Source of the DNA: JABAAI01 sp965242745
GTDB taxonomy: Bacteria > Spirochaetota > Leptospiria > Leptospirales > Leptonemataceae
DNA length: 64,000 nt
Direction: 5' to 3'
NCBI GenBank assembly: GCA_965242745.1
Contig: CBDETG010000017.1
Span: 1-64,000 of the forward strand
The translations under genes were made by a program, and so were the position numbers. Below are positions 9,512 to 18,395 of this stretch, one piece after another. Position 1 is the first letter of the stretch, and every line of letters starts with the position of its first letter. Under the pieces are notes generated by a model. It made no database searches, was not told the DNA's origin, and saw only the letters and a list, made by a program, of their open reading frames with translations.

Positions 9512-11389
9512 ATGAGTCTGGGTTGGAAGAAGAGGGGAAGTGCATCCAAATCGAAACTGACAATCTCTATGCTTTGTTTTGACGCTTATATAAAAAACGC
9601 ATGGAAGCCTATACTTTGTGCTTTGTGTTTGTTCTTGGCTCTCAAGCCTGTAGCTGCGGAGGCTCCTGTGCGTATACTCGGGCTGGAGGCAAAGTACTTT
9701 CCCCAAATACGTCTGCAAGTAAGGATTCGGGAGGCGCATCCAGACTTTATACGAAACAAACAAAAGATCAAGCTGCAAATCTTTGAAATCTATGACGAAG
9801 AAGAAAAAAAGATACAAGATTTCCAAATGCAGGCTTTGCCGGAACAGAGCAGACCTTTGCAATTGGTGTGGCTTATAGATTCCTCTTTATCTATGAAACA
9901 AAGCCGGTTCAAGGACGCTGTGGTCTTTTCTCGAGCAATGTTGCAGGAACTCGATGCGCAGGATCGTGTTGCTTTATACAGTGTCAAAGAACGTCCATAC
10001 CTGCTGTCTGATTTCAGCTCTGATAGGGTGAAACTGGATGCTGCTCTTGCTACCTTGATTCGGGATGCCAAGAAAACACGTATTTATGATGCTCTCTACA
10101 GCGCCTTGTATAGCGCCCAAAGCGCCTTGCACAGCAGCATAGAAGAACAGACAGAGAGACAAGTGGCTTTGGTGCTTCTTACAGATGGCAGGGAGGAGGA
10201 TAGTTTTCTCAGCGATGAAGATTGTTATGAATTGAGCAATATGGGTAAGGATATGAACATACCCATTTACGTTCTTTTGTTTAATGGCTTGGCAGCCGGG
10301 CCAATGGAGTCAAAACACAGCGCATCTCTTAGCCCAAAAAAGCATCTGCTCCGCCAAGAACAACTCCTCCAAAGATTGGCCGTGAAAACAGGGGGCTTTT
10401 TCCAAAAACAATCCGAAAGAAGTACTAACTATTCCAAAGAAAACGAAAAACTTTTGGAGAGACTAAGGCGCGCCAAAGCAGGTCACGATTACGAAGTGCG
10501 TTACCAATCTTCTTATCCTCTAACTGGGTGGCCTGCCAAAAAAATTGTCACGCGCCTGCTTCTCGATGAAGGCAACTATGCTGCTATCGCTTCCTTTCGC
10601 GTGCCGTGGTCTATTCTCTTTGCCAAGGGCTTCCCATTGTTATGGCTGCTTTCGGGCGCTATTCTTGCTGTGCTTGGCATTGTGATCTATTTCTCGAGAC
10701 GGCGCAGGGAGAGCTTTTATGCAGATGAGAGTACAATGTGGGATATGAAAAAAGAGCAGCAAACAAAGCCAATGGCGCGCGCTCAGGAAAGACTTTCTCC
10801 TGTTGTGGATTTGGGCGATTCTTTAACTGCAGCTCAGCAAAGCAAAGAGCAGGCCAGAGAAAGTTATGAAGACTGGAAGCGGGAAGGCAAACTAGAAGAT
10901 GCTGGTCTTAGTCGAGCTCCTGTGGACCCTGTTGAAAGCTTTTTAGATGATCCACTCCCGCCCCCCGCCTCCGCCCTAGCTCTCCAGGCGCCTGGAATGC
11001 TCCTGGAAGATGAACGTTCTTTATACTTACGAGAGCATAGCTACCGTATGCTGCAATTAGCTTTGAGGAACGCAGCAAGATATAAAAAAGCAGCCTTGCA
11101 CAGCAGAATACATGCAGACCCTCCTAAACAACGGATCTATGATCTGTTTTTGGAGACTACGCTTATAGGAAGCGGACGCTGGGCGCATATCCCTGTTCGT
11201 GACAGCCTGGCAAGCCCGGTACACGCACGGATTAAGAAAGTAGACGATCGCTTTGTCATTTACGATCTTATGAGCGCCTCAGGCATATATTTGAACGGCC
11301 GTAAAATCTTACGCCCTCTGTCTCTTAAGCATGGAGATGAAATACGTATAGGCCGCTCTTATTTTACGTTTACGGGAGAAAGAGTATGA
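9512..11389 (+). CDS. VWA and FHA domain membrane protein
   Basis: A 625-residue protein with an N-terminal export segment (ILCALCLFLALKPVAAEA, about residues 31-50), an extracytoplasmic von Willebrand A domain (about 115-275) with the metal-site motif DSSLS near residue 122 and LLTDGREED, one membrane helix (about 370-395) followed by basic residues SRRRR, a charged linker, and a C-terminal FHA domain (about 545-625) with GSGRWAH, SPVHARI and LNGRKI. The layout predicts an external metal-dependent ligand-binding domain coupled to a cytoplasmic phosphothreonine-recognising domain. The stop overlaps the next ATG by 4 bases, so the two are translationally coupled. A start at 9569 (MLCFDAY) is an alternative, as no clear ribosome site precedes 9512. 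Partner unknown. Confidence 0.8.
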   Translation: MSLGWKKRGSASKSKLTISMLCFDAYIKNAWKPILCALCLFLALKPVAAEAPVRILGLEAKYFPQIRLQVRIREAHPDFIRNKQKIKLQIFEIYDEEEKKIQDFQMQALPEQSRPLQLVWLIDSSLSMKQSRFKDAVVFSRAMLQELDAQDRVALYSVKERPYLLSDFSSDRVKLDAALATLIRDAKKTRIYDALYSALYSAQSALHSSIEEQTERQVALVLLTDGREEDSFLSDEDCYELSNMGKDMNIPIYVLLFNGLAAGPMESKHSASLSPKKHLLRQEQLLQRLAVKTGGFFQKQSERSTNYSKENEKLLERLRRAKAGHDYEVRYQSSYPLTGWPAKKIVTRLLLDEGNYAAIASFRVPWSILFAKGFPLLWLLSGAILAVLGIVIYFSRRRRESFYADESTMWDMKKEQQTKPMARAQERLSPVVDLGDSLTAAQQSKEQARESYEDWKREGKLEDAGLSRAPVDPVESFLDDPLPPPASALALQAPGMLLEDERSLYLREHSYRMLQLALRNAARYKKAALHSRIHADPPKQRIYDLFLETTLIGSGRWAHIPVRDSLASPVHARIKKVDDRFVIYDLMSASGIYLNGRKILRPLSLKHGDEIRIGRSYFTFTGERV

Positions 11390-12843
11390 AAGACAGAGGC
11401 CTGCTGCATGCTTGTTTGCTACTTTCTTTGTGCGCCTCTCTTATCTTTTTTTTCTCCTGCCGTTCTGAGGAAAGCGCAGCGCTGGCAAGTTTTTTTAGAA
11501 AGCTATGGATACAAGCTGCAGGCGAGTCTGAAATTACAGCCGCCTTAGAAAGACAGCGCAACATTCCCTTCCCCGCTTTATCTAGTGAGACTGGCCTGGA
11601 GCTGGACTCTTTTTGGCAGCAGCCCTTAGTACTGGGAGCTGCCTGCTCCTTTCTTTTCTGCTTGGGGCTATTTTTGTTTGGCAAAAGGAAAAACAAGCAA
11701 AGGCAGCAGGGCATGATACAGCTCTTGAATCAAGAAGAAGCGCAGGAGACTGCAGACTTAGCCAAGCTGGGGAAGGAATGTACGGGACAAGCAGCAGCTT
11801 TTGAGCAGGAGCAATGGAATATGCCGGGTTTTCAAGACTTATGGCGTCCCTTTGCCTTAATACAAAAAAAGCAGGAAGGTCCTAGTCATAAGAAGCATAG
11901 GGAAGAGAGCAATGCGCCTTTGTCCTATGCGCCTTGGGAGCATTATGACGCCTATTACAATAATAAAAAAAAGAAAAGTTATCCTGATTTGTATCAATTC
12001 TCAGATGCGAGTGATTACCAAATCTCCGGCTATGATTTCCAGTCTTTCCTTAAAGAGATGCTTATTTCATTGTCAGAGAGCTTACAGCCTTGTGTTACAA
12101 GCCTTTGCATGAAAGACAAGCAGGGTGACTATCATCTCGTCCTACAACGCAGCGGCAATCTCTTTGTTACTGAAAGAAAAGCAAAATTGCAAGGACCTGC
12201 CTGGGCAGCATTTATTAAACGTATTGAACAGGGGCAGTATATTGCTTTTACAGACAGCAATCGTTTTGCTTTCCCTCTTATTTCGCGCTTTGCTCTTTTG
12301 GGCAATGCGAATGGAAACACTTTGGGCTTTCTACACTTTGAATGCAAGACAGCTCTAAGGCAGCCTGAGCTTATGATAGAAGAACTTTGGTATAAGATAC
12401 GCAGGTATGGAGAGAGGCTGCTTCAGCTGTGTCTGTATGAAGAAGCAAGCGTAGACTCAGAGAGTAGATTATGGAATGGCTTGCGCTTTCAAGAAGATAT
12501 GAGTTATGAGACAGCCCAGCATCAACATAGCAAAAACAGCAATCAGCTTCTCCTGCTAGAACTTGGCGCAAGGCCAGAGCCCGGGGCTATGATCTATGTA
12601 TCGCAGGCCTTGAGAGAAGTTTTCCCTTTGCCTGCCAAATTGTACCGTATTGGAGAAAAACTGCTTGCCATTTTGACATCAGAGCAAAGTCACAAGAAAA
12701 GACAAAGCCAACTGGAACATTTTCGTTCTGCTTTGCAAAAACGCCGCCCTATTGCCTTCCGAGCCGGGATGGCAGCCTTTGGCCCAGATGCGTGCAGCAG
12801 CCAAGATTGCTTTCGCAAGGCATACGAGGCCCTTGCTGCCTAA
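11386..12843 (+). CDS. Lipoprotein/membrane protein with degenerate GGDEF-like C-terminus
   Basis: A 485-residue product, coupled by an ATGA overlap to the VWA/FHA gene. It starts with a signal segment ending FFFSC (lipobox-like), has a second hydrophobic helix near residues 82-100 (LGAACSFLFCLGLFLFG) followed by KRKNKQRQQ, a middle region around 200-330 that could be a GAF-like sensor fold, and a C-terminal stretch from about 385 (LLLLELGARPEPGA, ALREVFPLPAKLYRIGEKLL, AGMAAFGPDACSSQDCFRKA) that follows the spacing of a GGDEF fold but lacks the GGDEF motif. It is thus unlikely to make c-di-GMP; a sensory or scaffolding role with the FHA protein is inferred. Domain identity is moderate only. 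Confidence 0.7.
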   Translation: MKDRGLLHACLLLSLCASLIFFFSCRSEESAALASFFRKLWIQAAGESEITAALERQRNIPFPALSSETGLELDSFWQQPLVLGAACSFLFCLGLFLFGKRKNKQRQQGMIQLLNQEEAQETADLAKLGKECTGQAAAFEQEQWNMPGFQDLWRPFALIQKKQEGPSHKKHREESNAPLSYAPWEHYDAYYNNKKKKSYPDLYQFSDASDYQISGYDFQSFLKEMLISLSESLQPCVTSLCMKDKQGDYHLVLQRSGNLFVTERKAKLQGPAWAAFIKRIEQGQYIAFTDSNRFAFPLISRFALLGNANGNTLGFLHFECKTALRQPELMIEELWYKIRRYGERLLQLCLYEEASVDSESRLWNGLRFQEDMSYETAQHQHSKNSNQLLLLELGARPEPGAMIYVSQALREVFPLPAKLYRIGEKLLAILTSEQSHKKRQSQLEHFRSALQKRRPIAFRAGMAAFGPDACSSQDCFRKAYEALAA

Positions 12844-12880
12844 GGGCGCTGATTTCCACCTTTGCTACGCACATAGGTCC

Positions 12881-13222
12881 CGCATTTATTGCGCAAAAAA
12901 TACTTGCCACGTTTTTGTAATTTATATATGTTTGCGCATACAGAGTTGTTCAGATTGCTCATAGGGGGCCGGTATGGCTTAGAGCCGGTTTCAAAACTAG
13001 CTTCTTGCGTAGCAAGCCGAGGGCTTCTTATGTAGGAGAAAAACTAGGTCGCAGGTTCCGCATTTATTGCGCAAAAAATACTTGCCACGTTTTTGTAATT
13101 TATATATGTTTGCGCATACAGAGTTGTTCAGATTGCTCATAGGGGGCCGGTATGGCTTAGAGCCGGTTTCAAAACTAGCTTCTTGCGCAGCAAGCCGAGG
13201 GCTTCTTATGTAGGAGAAAAAC
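12881..13222 (+). repeat. Tandem duplication of a 164-bp leader region
   Basis: Segments 12881-13044 and 13059-13222 are almost identical (offset 178 bp), both running from CGCATTTATTGCGC through GCCGGTATGGCTTAGAGCCGG and CTTGCGTAGCAAG (a small hairpin; CTTGCGCAGCAAG in copy 2) to TATGTAGGAGAAAAAC. Copy 2 ends exactly at the ATG of the lipoprotein gene at 13223, providing its GGAG site; copy 1 leads nowhere. The interval 12844-13222 thus holds a duplicated promoter/5' leader and no gene. Confidence 0.85.
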
Positions 13223-13672
13223 ATGGGACTTACAAATACGATGAAAACAAGACGAAACAAAATCTTGCGCCTCAGCTTACTTGGCTTTAGCATAGCTATT
13301 GCTGGCGCCTGTGGAGGAAGCGATGGCAACAGCAATGGCAGCGATGCTTCTGGCGTAACGATCGCTTGTATCGACAATCAAAGACCGCAGGCTGAGCAAG
13401 GCGCCTGCACAAGATGCCCTGAAGGTGAGTTTCCCAACTCCGAGCACACGGCCTGCGTCACCAGCTGCAAAGAGGGCGAGATCAAGCCGATGAACAAGCC
13501 CACTTGCGAGCTAAAGCTAAGCTGCATTGCGCCGCAAATCCACAACCCAGCGGACAACACCTGCATGGATTGTCCCGAAGGTCAGTTTCCTAACTCTGAG
13601 CTCTCGGCCTGCGTTAGCAGCTGCAAAGAGGGCGAGATCAAACCGGCGAACAAAGCCCACTTGCGAGGCTAA
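13223..13672 (+). CDS. GLUG-repeat surface lipoprotein, N-terminal part (frameshifted)
   Basis: The 5' part of a second large surface lipoprotein. GGAG is 6 bases before the ATG. The signal peptide (ILRLSLLGFSIAIAGAC) ends in a good lipobox, then a GGSDGNSNGS spacer, then cysteine-rich repeats of about 45 residues (CPEGEFPNSEHTAC, SCKEGEIKPMNKPTC). In the second repeat, comparison with the first shows two one-base insertions, at AACAAAGCCC (about 13654) and GAGGCTAAAG (about 13668), which close this frame with TAA at 13672. The sense resumes in another frame as SCIAPQIHNPADNTC. Both insertions extend homopolymers, so slippage or a base-calling error is possible. Confidence 0.75.
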   Translation: MGLTNTMKTRRNKILRLSLLGFSIAIAGACGGSDGNSNGSDASGVTIACIDNQRPQAEQGACTRCPEGEFPNSEHTACVTSCKEGEIKPMNKPTCELKLSCIAPQIHNPADNTCMDCPEGQFPNSELSACVSSCKEGEIKPANKAHLRG

Positions 13673-13722
13673 AGCTAAGCTGCATTGCGCCGCAAATCCA
13701 CAACCCAGCGGACAACACCTGC

Positions 13723-16700
13723 GTGGATTGTCCCGAAGGTCAGTTTCCTAACTCTGAGCTCTCGGTCTGTGTTAGCAGCTGCAAAGAGGGCGAGATCAAG
13801 CCGACAAACAAGCCCGCCTGCGAGACGAAAGTAAGCTGCACGGGCAAGCAGGTGCACAACCCGAGGGACAACAGCTGCATTGAAAAGCAATGCGAAGAGG
13901 GCGGGCTCATTGATACCACAGTCAGTCCTGCCGCCTGCATCGATGCCAGCGTCTGTCTTGCAAGCGAGGGCAAGTTTGTAAATACGGAAGGCACTGCCTG
14001 CATCAGCCAAAGGGCCTGCACCTCTGTGGCAGGCCAAGTCGCTGCTGCCAGCGGCGAATGCCAAGCCTGCGAAGACGAAACTCCCCTAAGCAATATAGAC
14101 AAAAGCAAGTGCATTAGCATAAGTGACTGCCAGAATGAAAGCGGCAATCCCTATAGCGTGCTCGACGATACCGCCTGTATTACAGACGAGGAGTGTATAG
14201 CTGTGCCGGGCCGTGCAGCCACCAGCCTTGGCATCTGCGAAAGCTGTTTGCCCCCCACGCCCTTAGTAAACGAGACCAAAGACGCCTGCTATGGCGACAG
14301 TGATAAGGATGGCATAGCCGATGCCATTGATGTTTGCCCAATGGGCGTAGCGGGGCCTGCCACAGGCGCTGCCAATGCGCCCACAGCCGATGCAGACAGC
14401 GATGGCTGCAAGAACAGCGAGGACGTAGACGACGATAACGACGGGCTGATAGAGATCGCCACGGGAGAAGAGCTAAGCAACATACGCCATAACTTGGCTG
14501 GGACTACGTACGACGATGAGTTGGTTGACAGCAACGGCGGCGATGCGGGCTCTTATGCGGGCGGCCCTGCCACAGCCACAGACAACTGCGATACGGCAAC
14601 AAGCGACGGCGTCTATCTCTGCGGCTACGAGCTTGTCGCTGACATTGACCTCAGCAAAAGCGATCAAAATGGCGCCACCATCGGCAACTTTGATCCCATC
14701 GGCAGTGACCGAAAGGGCCTCCGCTTTACAGCGCAGCTGGAGGGCAATGGACACAGCATCAGCGGCCTGCACATAGACCGTATAGCAAGTGTCGTAGCCG
14801 CCAATGACCACACAAACGACGCCGGCCTCTTTGCCGCCTGCCAAACACCAAGCATAAGAAATCTCACGCTGGAGAGCCCCACAGTCAAGGGGCGCCGTCA
14901 CGTGGGGGCTCTTTGCGGCATCATGCGCAGCACAAGGCTAAGCTATGTACATGCAGTCGACCTTGTCATCCAGGGCAGCGGCGCCAGCTCTTTTGCAGCT
15001 AACATGGGCGGCCTGGCAGGCTATGCAACTGACAGCCAGATCACAGACAGCAGCGCAAGCGGCAATATCTCAGATGGCGGGGATGGAAATGATACTATGG
15101 GCGCTCTGGCGGGCTATGTAAGTGATAGCCAGATCACAGACAGCAGCGCAAGCGGCAATATCTCAGATGGCGGGGATGGAAATGATGCTATGGGCGCTCT
15201 GGCGGGCTATGTAAGTGATAGCCAGATCACAGACAGCAGCGCAAGCGGCAATATCTCAGATGGCGGGGATGGAAATGATACTATGGGCGCTCTGGTGGGC
15301 TATGTAAGTGATAGCCAGATCACAGGCAGCAGGGCAAGCGGCAATATCTCAGGCGGAGGGAAGAGAGAAGATGCTATGGGCGCTCTGGCGGGCTATGCAA
15401 TTGATAGCCAGATCACAGGCAGCGGGGCAAGCGGCAATGTCTCAGGCGGCGGGAATGGAGAGGATCAGATGGGCCTTCTGGTGGGTTATGCAGCTAGGAG
15501 CCGGATCACAGTCAGCAGGGCAAGCGGTAATGTCTTAGGTGGCGGAAGTAATGTGGATCATATGGGTGGTCTGCTGGGCCATGCACATGATAGCTGGATC
15601 ACCGGCAGCAGGGCAAGCGCCAATGTCTCGGATGGTGGGGATGAGCAGGATCATATGGGCGCTCTGGTGGGGCACGCATTAAGCACTTCCAATAATAGCA
15701 GCGCGATCGCAGGCAGCAGCGCAAACGGCAATGTCTCAGGCGGCGGGAATGGTAAGGATCATATGGGCGGTCTGGTGGGCTTGATCTTTGGTCCTACTGT
15801 GCGCGATTGCTTCAGCAGCAGCTCTGTTTGCGATGGCAGCGGCCCAGGCTGCGGGATTGCTGGTCCTGATAAGGACGGTATCGGCGCTCTGATCGGACTA
15901 GTATTATATTATCTGGGGATCCACCGTGAGACGGGAAGGAAATTCACTAACCCGCCTGGGACGGGATCTAAGGTCTATAACTCTATGGCGGTGGGTTCCA
16001 TCAAGAGCAGTACTGGTGATAAGAAAGGCTTTATCGGGAGTGTGGAGAATGGTAGTACGACCGTACTGAATACCAATATCGCGAACAATTACTTCGATAC
16101 CACAACAACTCTCACCACCACTACGGTGGGGCAAGTCTCTGATGGCGTCACGATTGCCGATTTCGCCGGCATCGTCGGCGGCACTACTGCTGAGACGCAG
16201 CCTGCCACAGCCTGGCTGGATACCGACACCGATTCTAACGACGTATACGACGCCAGCTCCTGGCTTGCCACCCGCTGGCTTTTTACAGATGGCGTCTATC
16301 CGCGCCTGCTCTATTTTGACTTTGATCCGAGCAATCCGAAGACGGAAGAGCCCAGTACCACTACCACCATCGATGTTTGTGAGACGATTACTGACGCAGA
16401 GTCGGGAATCACCAATGACCCGCTGGTAGACGAGGGTGAGGCAGGCAAACCTGACTGCGGTGATGTGCTGGAGGCCTGGCCTCGCCCGGCAGATGCGCTG
16501 TTCAATCCCGTGCCAGGTGACCTGGAGCTCAGAGAAAACGCTGACGGCAGATTGGCGGCCATCGCCATCGGCTCGCCCATCACAGCCTACGACGATAACC
16601 TTGACGCCATCACTTACAGCCTCAAGGCCGATGCTCCAGCGGGCTATGCAATCGACAGCGCAAGCGGCCAGCTCAGCTATACAGGCAGCGGCGTGGATTT

Positions 16701-16815
16701 TGAAAAGACGCAGACTCTAAGCCTCACAGTGATTGCTGCCTCCATAGGCGCTGACGGCACAGAGACGCAGATAGAGCAGGTGGTGACGATTAGGATTGTA
16801 GATCTCGCTGACTAA
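13723..16815 (+). CDS. GLUG-repeat surface lipoprotein, main part (frameshift continuation)
   Basis: The continuation of the preceding gene; the apparent GTG start at 13723 lies inside a cysteine-rich repeat and is not a real start. In order: more CPEGQFPNSE-type Cys repeats; a calcium-binding thrombospondin-3-like stretch (DSDKDGIADAIDVCP, DVDDDNDGLIE; about 14290-14460); a GLUG/autotransporter-like entry (FTAQLEGNGHSISGLHI); eight to nine 31-residue repeats (GYVSDSQITDSSASGNIS-type) from about 15019 to 15780; and a C-terminal cadherin-like domain (AGYAIDSASGQLSYTGSGVD). All features point to a beta-rich extracellular protein anchored by lipid. The modular plan resembles that of the lipoprotein at 1-7.8 kb, without the fn3 modules. 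Confidence 0.78.
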   Translation: MDCPEGQFPNSELSVCVSSCKEGEIKPTNKPACETKVSCTGKQVHNPRDNSCIEKQCEEGGLIDTTVSPAACIDASVCLASEGKFVNTEGTACISQRACTSVAGQVAAASGECQACEDETPLSNIDKSKCISISDCQNESGNPYSVLDDTACITDEECIAVPGRAATSLGICESCLPPTPLVNETKDACYGDSDKDGIADAIDVCPMGVAGPATGAANAPTADADSDGCKNSEDVDDDNDGLIEIATGEELSNIRHNLAGTTYDDELVDSNGGDAGSYAGGPATATDNCDTATSDGVYLCGYELVADIDLSKSDQNGATIGNFDPIGSDRKGLRFTAQLEGNGHSISGLHIDRIASVVAANDHTNDAGLFAACQTPSIRNLTLESPTVKGRRHVGALCGIMRSTRLSYVHAVDLVIQGSGASSFAANMGGLAGYATDSQITDSSASGNISDGGDGNDTMGALAGYVSDSQITDSSASGNISDGGDGNDAMGALAGYVSDSQITDSSASGNISDGGDGNDTMGALVGYVSDSQITGSRASGNISGGGKREDAMGALAGYAIDSQITGSGASGNVSGGGNGEDQMGLLVGYAARSRITVSRASGNVLGGGSNVDHMGGLLGHAHDSWITGSRASANVSDGGDEQDHMGALVGHALSTSNNSSAIAGSSANGNVSGGGNGKDHMGGLVGLIFGPTVRDCFSSSSVCDGSGPGCGIAGPDKDGIGALIGLVLYYLGIHRETGRKFTNPPGTGSKVYNSMAVGSIKSSTGDKKGFIGSVENGSTTVLNTNIANNYFDTTTTLTTTTVGQVSDGVTIADFAGIVGGTTAETQPATAWLDTDTDSNDVYDASSWLATRWLFTDGVYPRLLYFDFDPSNPKTEEPSTTTTIDVCETITDAESGITNDPLVDEGEAGKPDCGDVLEAWPRPADALFNPVPGDLELRENADGRLAAIAIGSPITAYDDNLDAITYSLKADAPAGYAIDSASGQLSYTGSGVDFEKTQTLSLTVIAASIGADGTETQIEQVVTIRIVDLAD
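15019..15780 (+). repeat. 93-bp in-gene tandem repeats (31-residue GLUG-like units)
   Basis: Starts of GGCTAT-type units at 15019, 15112, 15205, 15298, 15391, 15484, 15577 and 15670 are exactly 93 bp apart; a last, longer unit follows near 15775. The second to fourth are nearly identical (DSQITDSSASGNISDGGDGN), later ones diverge. Since 93 is a multiple of three, unit gain or loss would keep the frame and vary the length of the exposed stalk. Confidence 0.9.
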
Positions 16816-16833
16816 GCTGGGCGCTGAGGAGCC

Positions 16834-16940
16834 CCGCCCGCTGTCATCAAAACCAAGGCCACATTACTACTACAACGCACATGAGCCCCTGCGCCCAATG
16901 TGACATAATGCGGCGCCGAGACTCTGATTATTACAACAAC
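16834..16940 (+). repeat. Dispersed intergenic repeats downstream of the GLUG lipoprotein
   Basis: Two repeat elements lie side by side. 16834-16878 (CCGCCCGCTGTCATCAAAAC and on to TACTACAACGC) matches 37336-37380. 16882-16940 (TGAGCCCCTGCGCCCAATGT and on to TTATTACAACAAC) matches the complement of 7915-7973. They mark a family of short elements found at the borders of surface genes and of the phage block. Confidence 0.7.
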
Positions 16941-16946
16941 GGCACG

Positions 16947-17042
16947 GCAAGCCATAGGCATTGGTCTGGCGCAAACGGCTTCCCTGCCTTAGCGCCAGAC
17001 TCTCGCACATCCTGTGCTCGTGACGCAATGCCTATGCCTTGC
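16947..17042. other. Three-way-junction-like inverted repeat element
   Basis: An outer 17-bp inverted repeat (16947-16963 with 17026-17042, one mismatch) encloses two further hairpins: a perfect 9-bp stem GTCTGGCGC/GCGCCAGAC (16964-16972 with 16992-17000, 19-base loop) that follows the left outer arm directly, and GCACA-TCC-TGTGC (17005-17017). The fold would be a three-way junction either as RNA or as extruded DNA. There is no T-run, so it is not a simple terminator. The rest of 16816-17327 holds dispersed repeats and no convincing gene. Confidence 0.7.
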
Positions 17043-17327
17043 ACTGGATTGTTCTGGTATGTACAGCATGCAGAGGCCCTGCGCACCCTTATACAACAAC
17101 ACCTGAAATCTAAATATAAACTTAGTAACTGGTCAAGTTACAATCGTAGTCTTCACTACTTATGTCGCAGGCCTTGTTGTGAAAATGCGGAGTCTGGGCT
17201 CTGGTATGCGGGAAGCTTATGGGATTAGCGCTTGCGATACCAAAAGCAAGCTCTTCTTGCATATATCTATGACATGGCGCATGGCGAGGTGCGCTAGATC
17301 CTGCAAGTGAAGTGAGGAGGAGGAGGG

Positions 17328-17726
17328 CTACAATGTCGTAAAGCTGCAGGCGGCGTCAAACTCACAGCGCTTTATAGCATCCATGAGATCATTCGTATAG
17401 TAGTCTTTGCGAGTTTCTTTAGCATTGCCATCATCATCTGTTTTAGAACAGGTGCAAGTGCCTTGAGAAGATATATTGTCAACACTTGCAGGGCAGGCTG
17501 CATTTTCTAAGAGCACAGAGCTAGAAGCCAGATTGAGAGCACAGGCAATAGCGCTTAGCTTATGCTCACATGTTCTATATATGATTGTTGTATCCAAGCC
17601 AGAAAATACTCTTCGAATGCAAGCGCCCGTAATCTCATCCCCTAGCTCGGGCTCCACTTCTGGCTCAGTGTTCAAGCAAGCAACAAATGCCACACTACCA
17701 AATACAATAAAAATGAAACGCAACAT
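17328..17726 (-). CDS. Small cysteine-rich lipoprotein
   Basis: A 132-residue product from the ATG at 17726 (an upstream TTG at 17747 is less likely because the signal peptide starts at the ATG). The signal segment MLRFIFIVFGSVAFVAC has a clear lipobox, followed by NTEPEVEPELGDE and a domain with about eight cysteines (GACIRRV, RTCEHKL, IACAL, AACPAS, CTCSKTDDDG, KRCEFDAACSF), probably disulfide-bonded outside the inner membrane. No family recognised. It stands alone, divergent from the LruC-like gene. Confidence 0.65.
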   Translation of the reverse strand: MLRFIFIVFGSVAFVACLNTEPEVEPELGDEITGACIRRVFSGLDTTIIYRTCEHKLSAIACALNLASSSVLLENAACPASVDNISSQGTCTCSKTDDDGNAKETRKDYYTNDLMDAIKRCEFDAACSFTTL

Positions 17727-17805
17727 TGAGCTTAATCTACACAGCAAGACTTACAAAGCAACAATTTTAAAAAAACAAACTTTTTTTAAAATTCTTAATA
17801 TTTGC

Positions 17806-17834
17806 TTGACATTCTCATATACCTATGACATAAT
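17806..17834 (+). promoter_or_regulatory. Sigma-70-type promoter of the LruC-like gene
   Basis: A perfect -35 box TTGACA (17806-17811), a 17-base spacer and a -10 box CATAAT (17829-17834) lie about 70 bases ahead of the ATG at 17904, which itself has AGAGGAG about 10 bases upstream. This is the clearest vegetative promoter in the window. The upstream DNA is T- and A-rich. Confidence 0.75.
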
Positions 17835-17903
17835 AATACAGCTGTTTTTTAGAGTTTTGCATCCATCAAGAGAGTCAATTTTACCCAAGAGGAGTGTCAC
17901 ATT

Positions 17904-18359
17904 ATGAATGCCCTTAAAGCAAGCTTCCCATTCCATCTTTTTACTGTGAGTCTGGCGCTTTGCGCTATGCTAAGCATGCCAGCTTGCAAGCGATCATCCA
18001 CAGGCTATAGTGAAGGCGCGCCATCTGGCTTGAGTTTGCCAGAGGGTACGATACAAGACAAAAAGCAGGCGCAAACAAGATCCAACTTCCGTTTCCAATC
18101 ATTGCACAGGATTCGATTCCAGATACGGCTAAAGCTCTATGATCTCAGTCTTGCTGATTCCTATGATCTTTCTTCCAAGGAAATAAGAAACTATCCTGCC
18201 AAAGGCAACTACAATGCCGTGCTTACTTTGCAGAGAAAAGGGAAGAAAAAGATCATCTTTACAGCTGCAATCAATGCGCACGGTTATTATGATGGCTATG
18301 TTACATTACCCAAGCACAAAGACGGCAAGTATTTGCTGAAGATACATAAGCCCGGCTAG
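17904..18359 (+). CDS. LruC-like lipoprotein, N-terminal part (ends at in-frame TAG)
   Basis: A lipoprotein signal (LALCAMLSMPAC) followed by an about 120-residue domain (YNAVLTLQRKGKKKIIFTAA, GYYDGYVTLPKHKDG) of the type that precedes LruC domains. The frame closes with TAG at 18357 after KIHKPG, yet the very same frame stays open for another 510 codons, reading HTRVIPLANLLQLRR into the next segment. The gene is therefore probably one lipoprotein of about 661 residues interrupted by a single amber codon. Alternatives are a recent nonsense mutation, suppression or a base error. Confidence 0.72.
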   Translation: MNALKASFPFHLFTVSLALCAMLSMPACKRSSTGYSEGAPSGLSLPEGTIQDKKQAQTRSNFRFQSLHRIRFQIRLKLYDLSLADSYDLSSKEIRNYPAKGNYNAVLTLQRKGKKKIIFTAAINAHGYYDGYVTLPKHKDGKYLLKIHKPG

Positions 18360-18395
18360 CATACACGCGTCATTCCTCTTGCCAACCTACTCCAA

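Noticed and set aside
13000..13060. The leader hairpins before the lipoprotein gene as a tRNA or riboswitch
   Set aside because: Stems are too short and lack any recognisable tRNA arm or riboswitch core.
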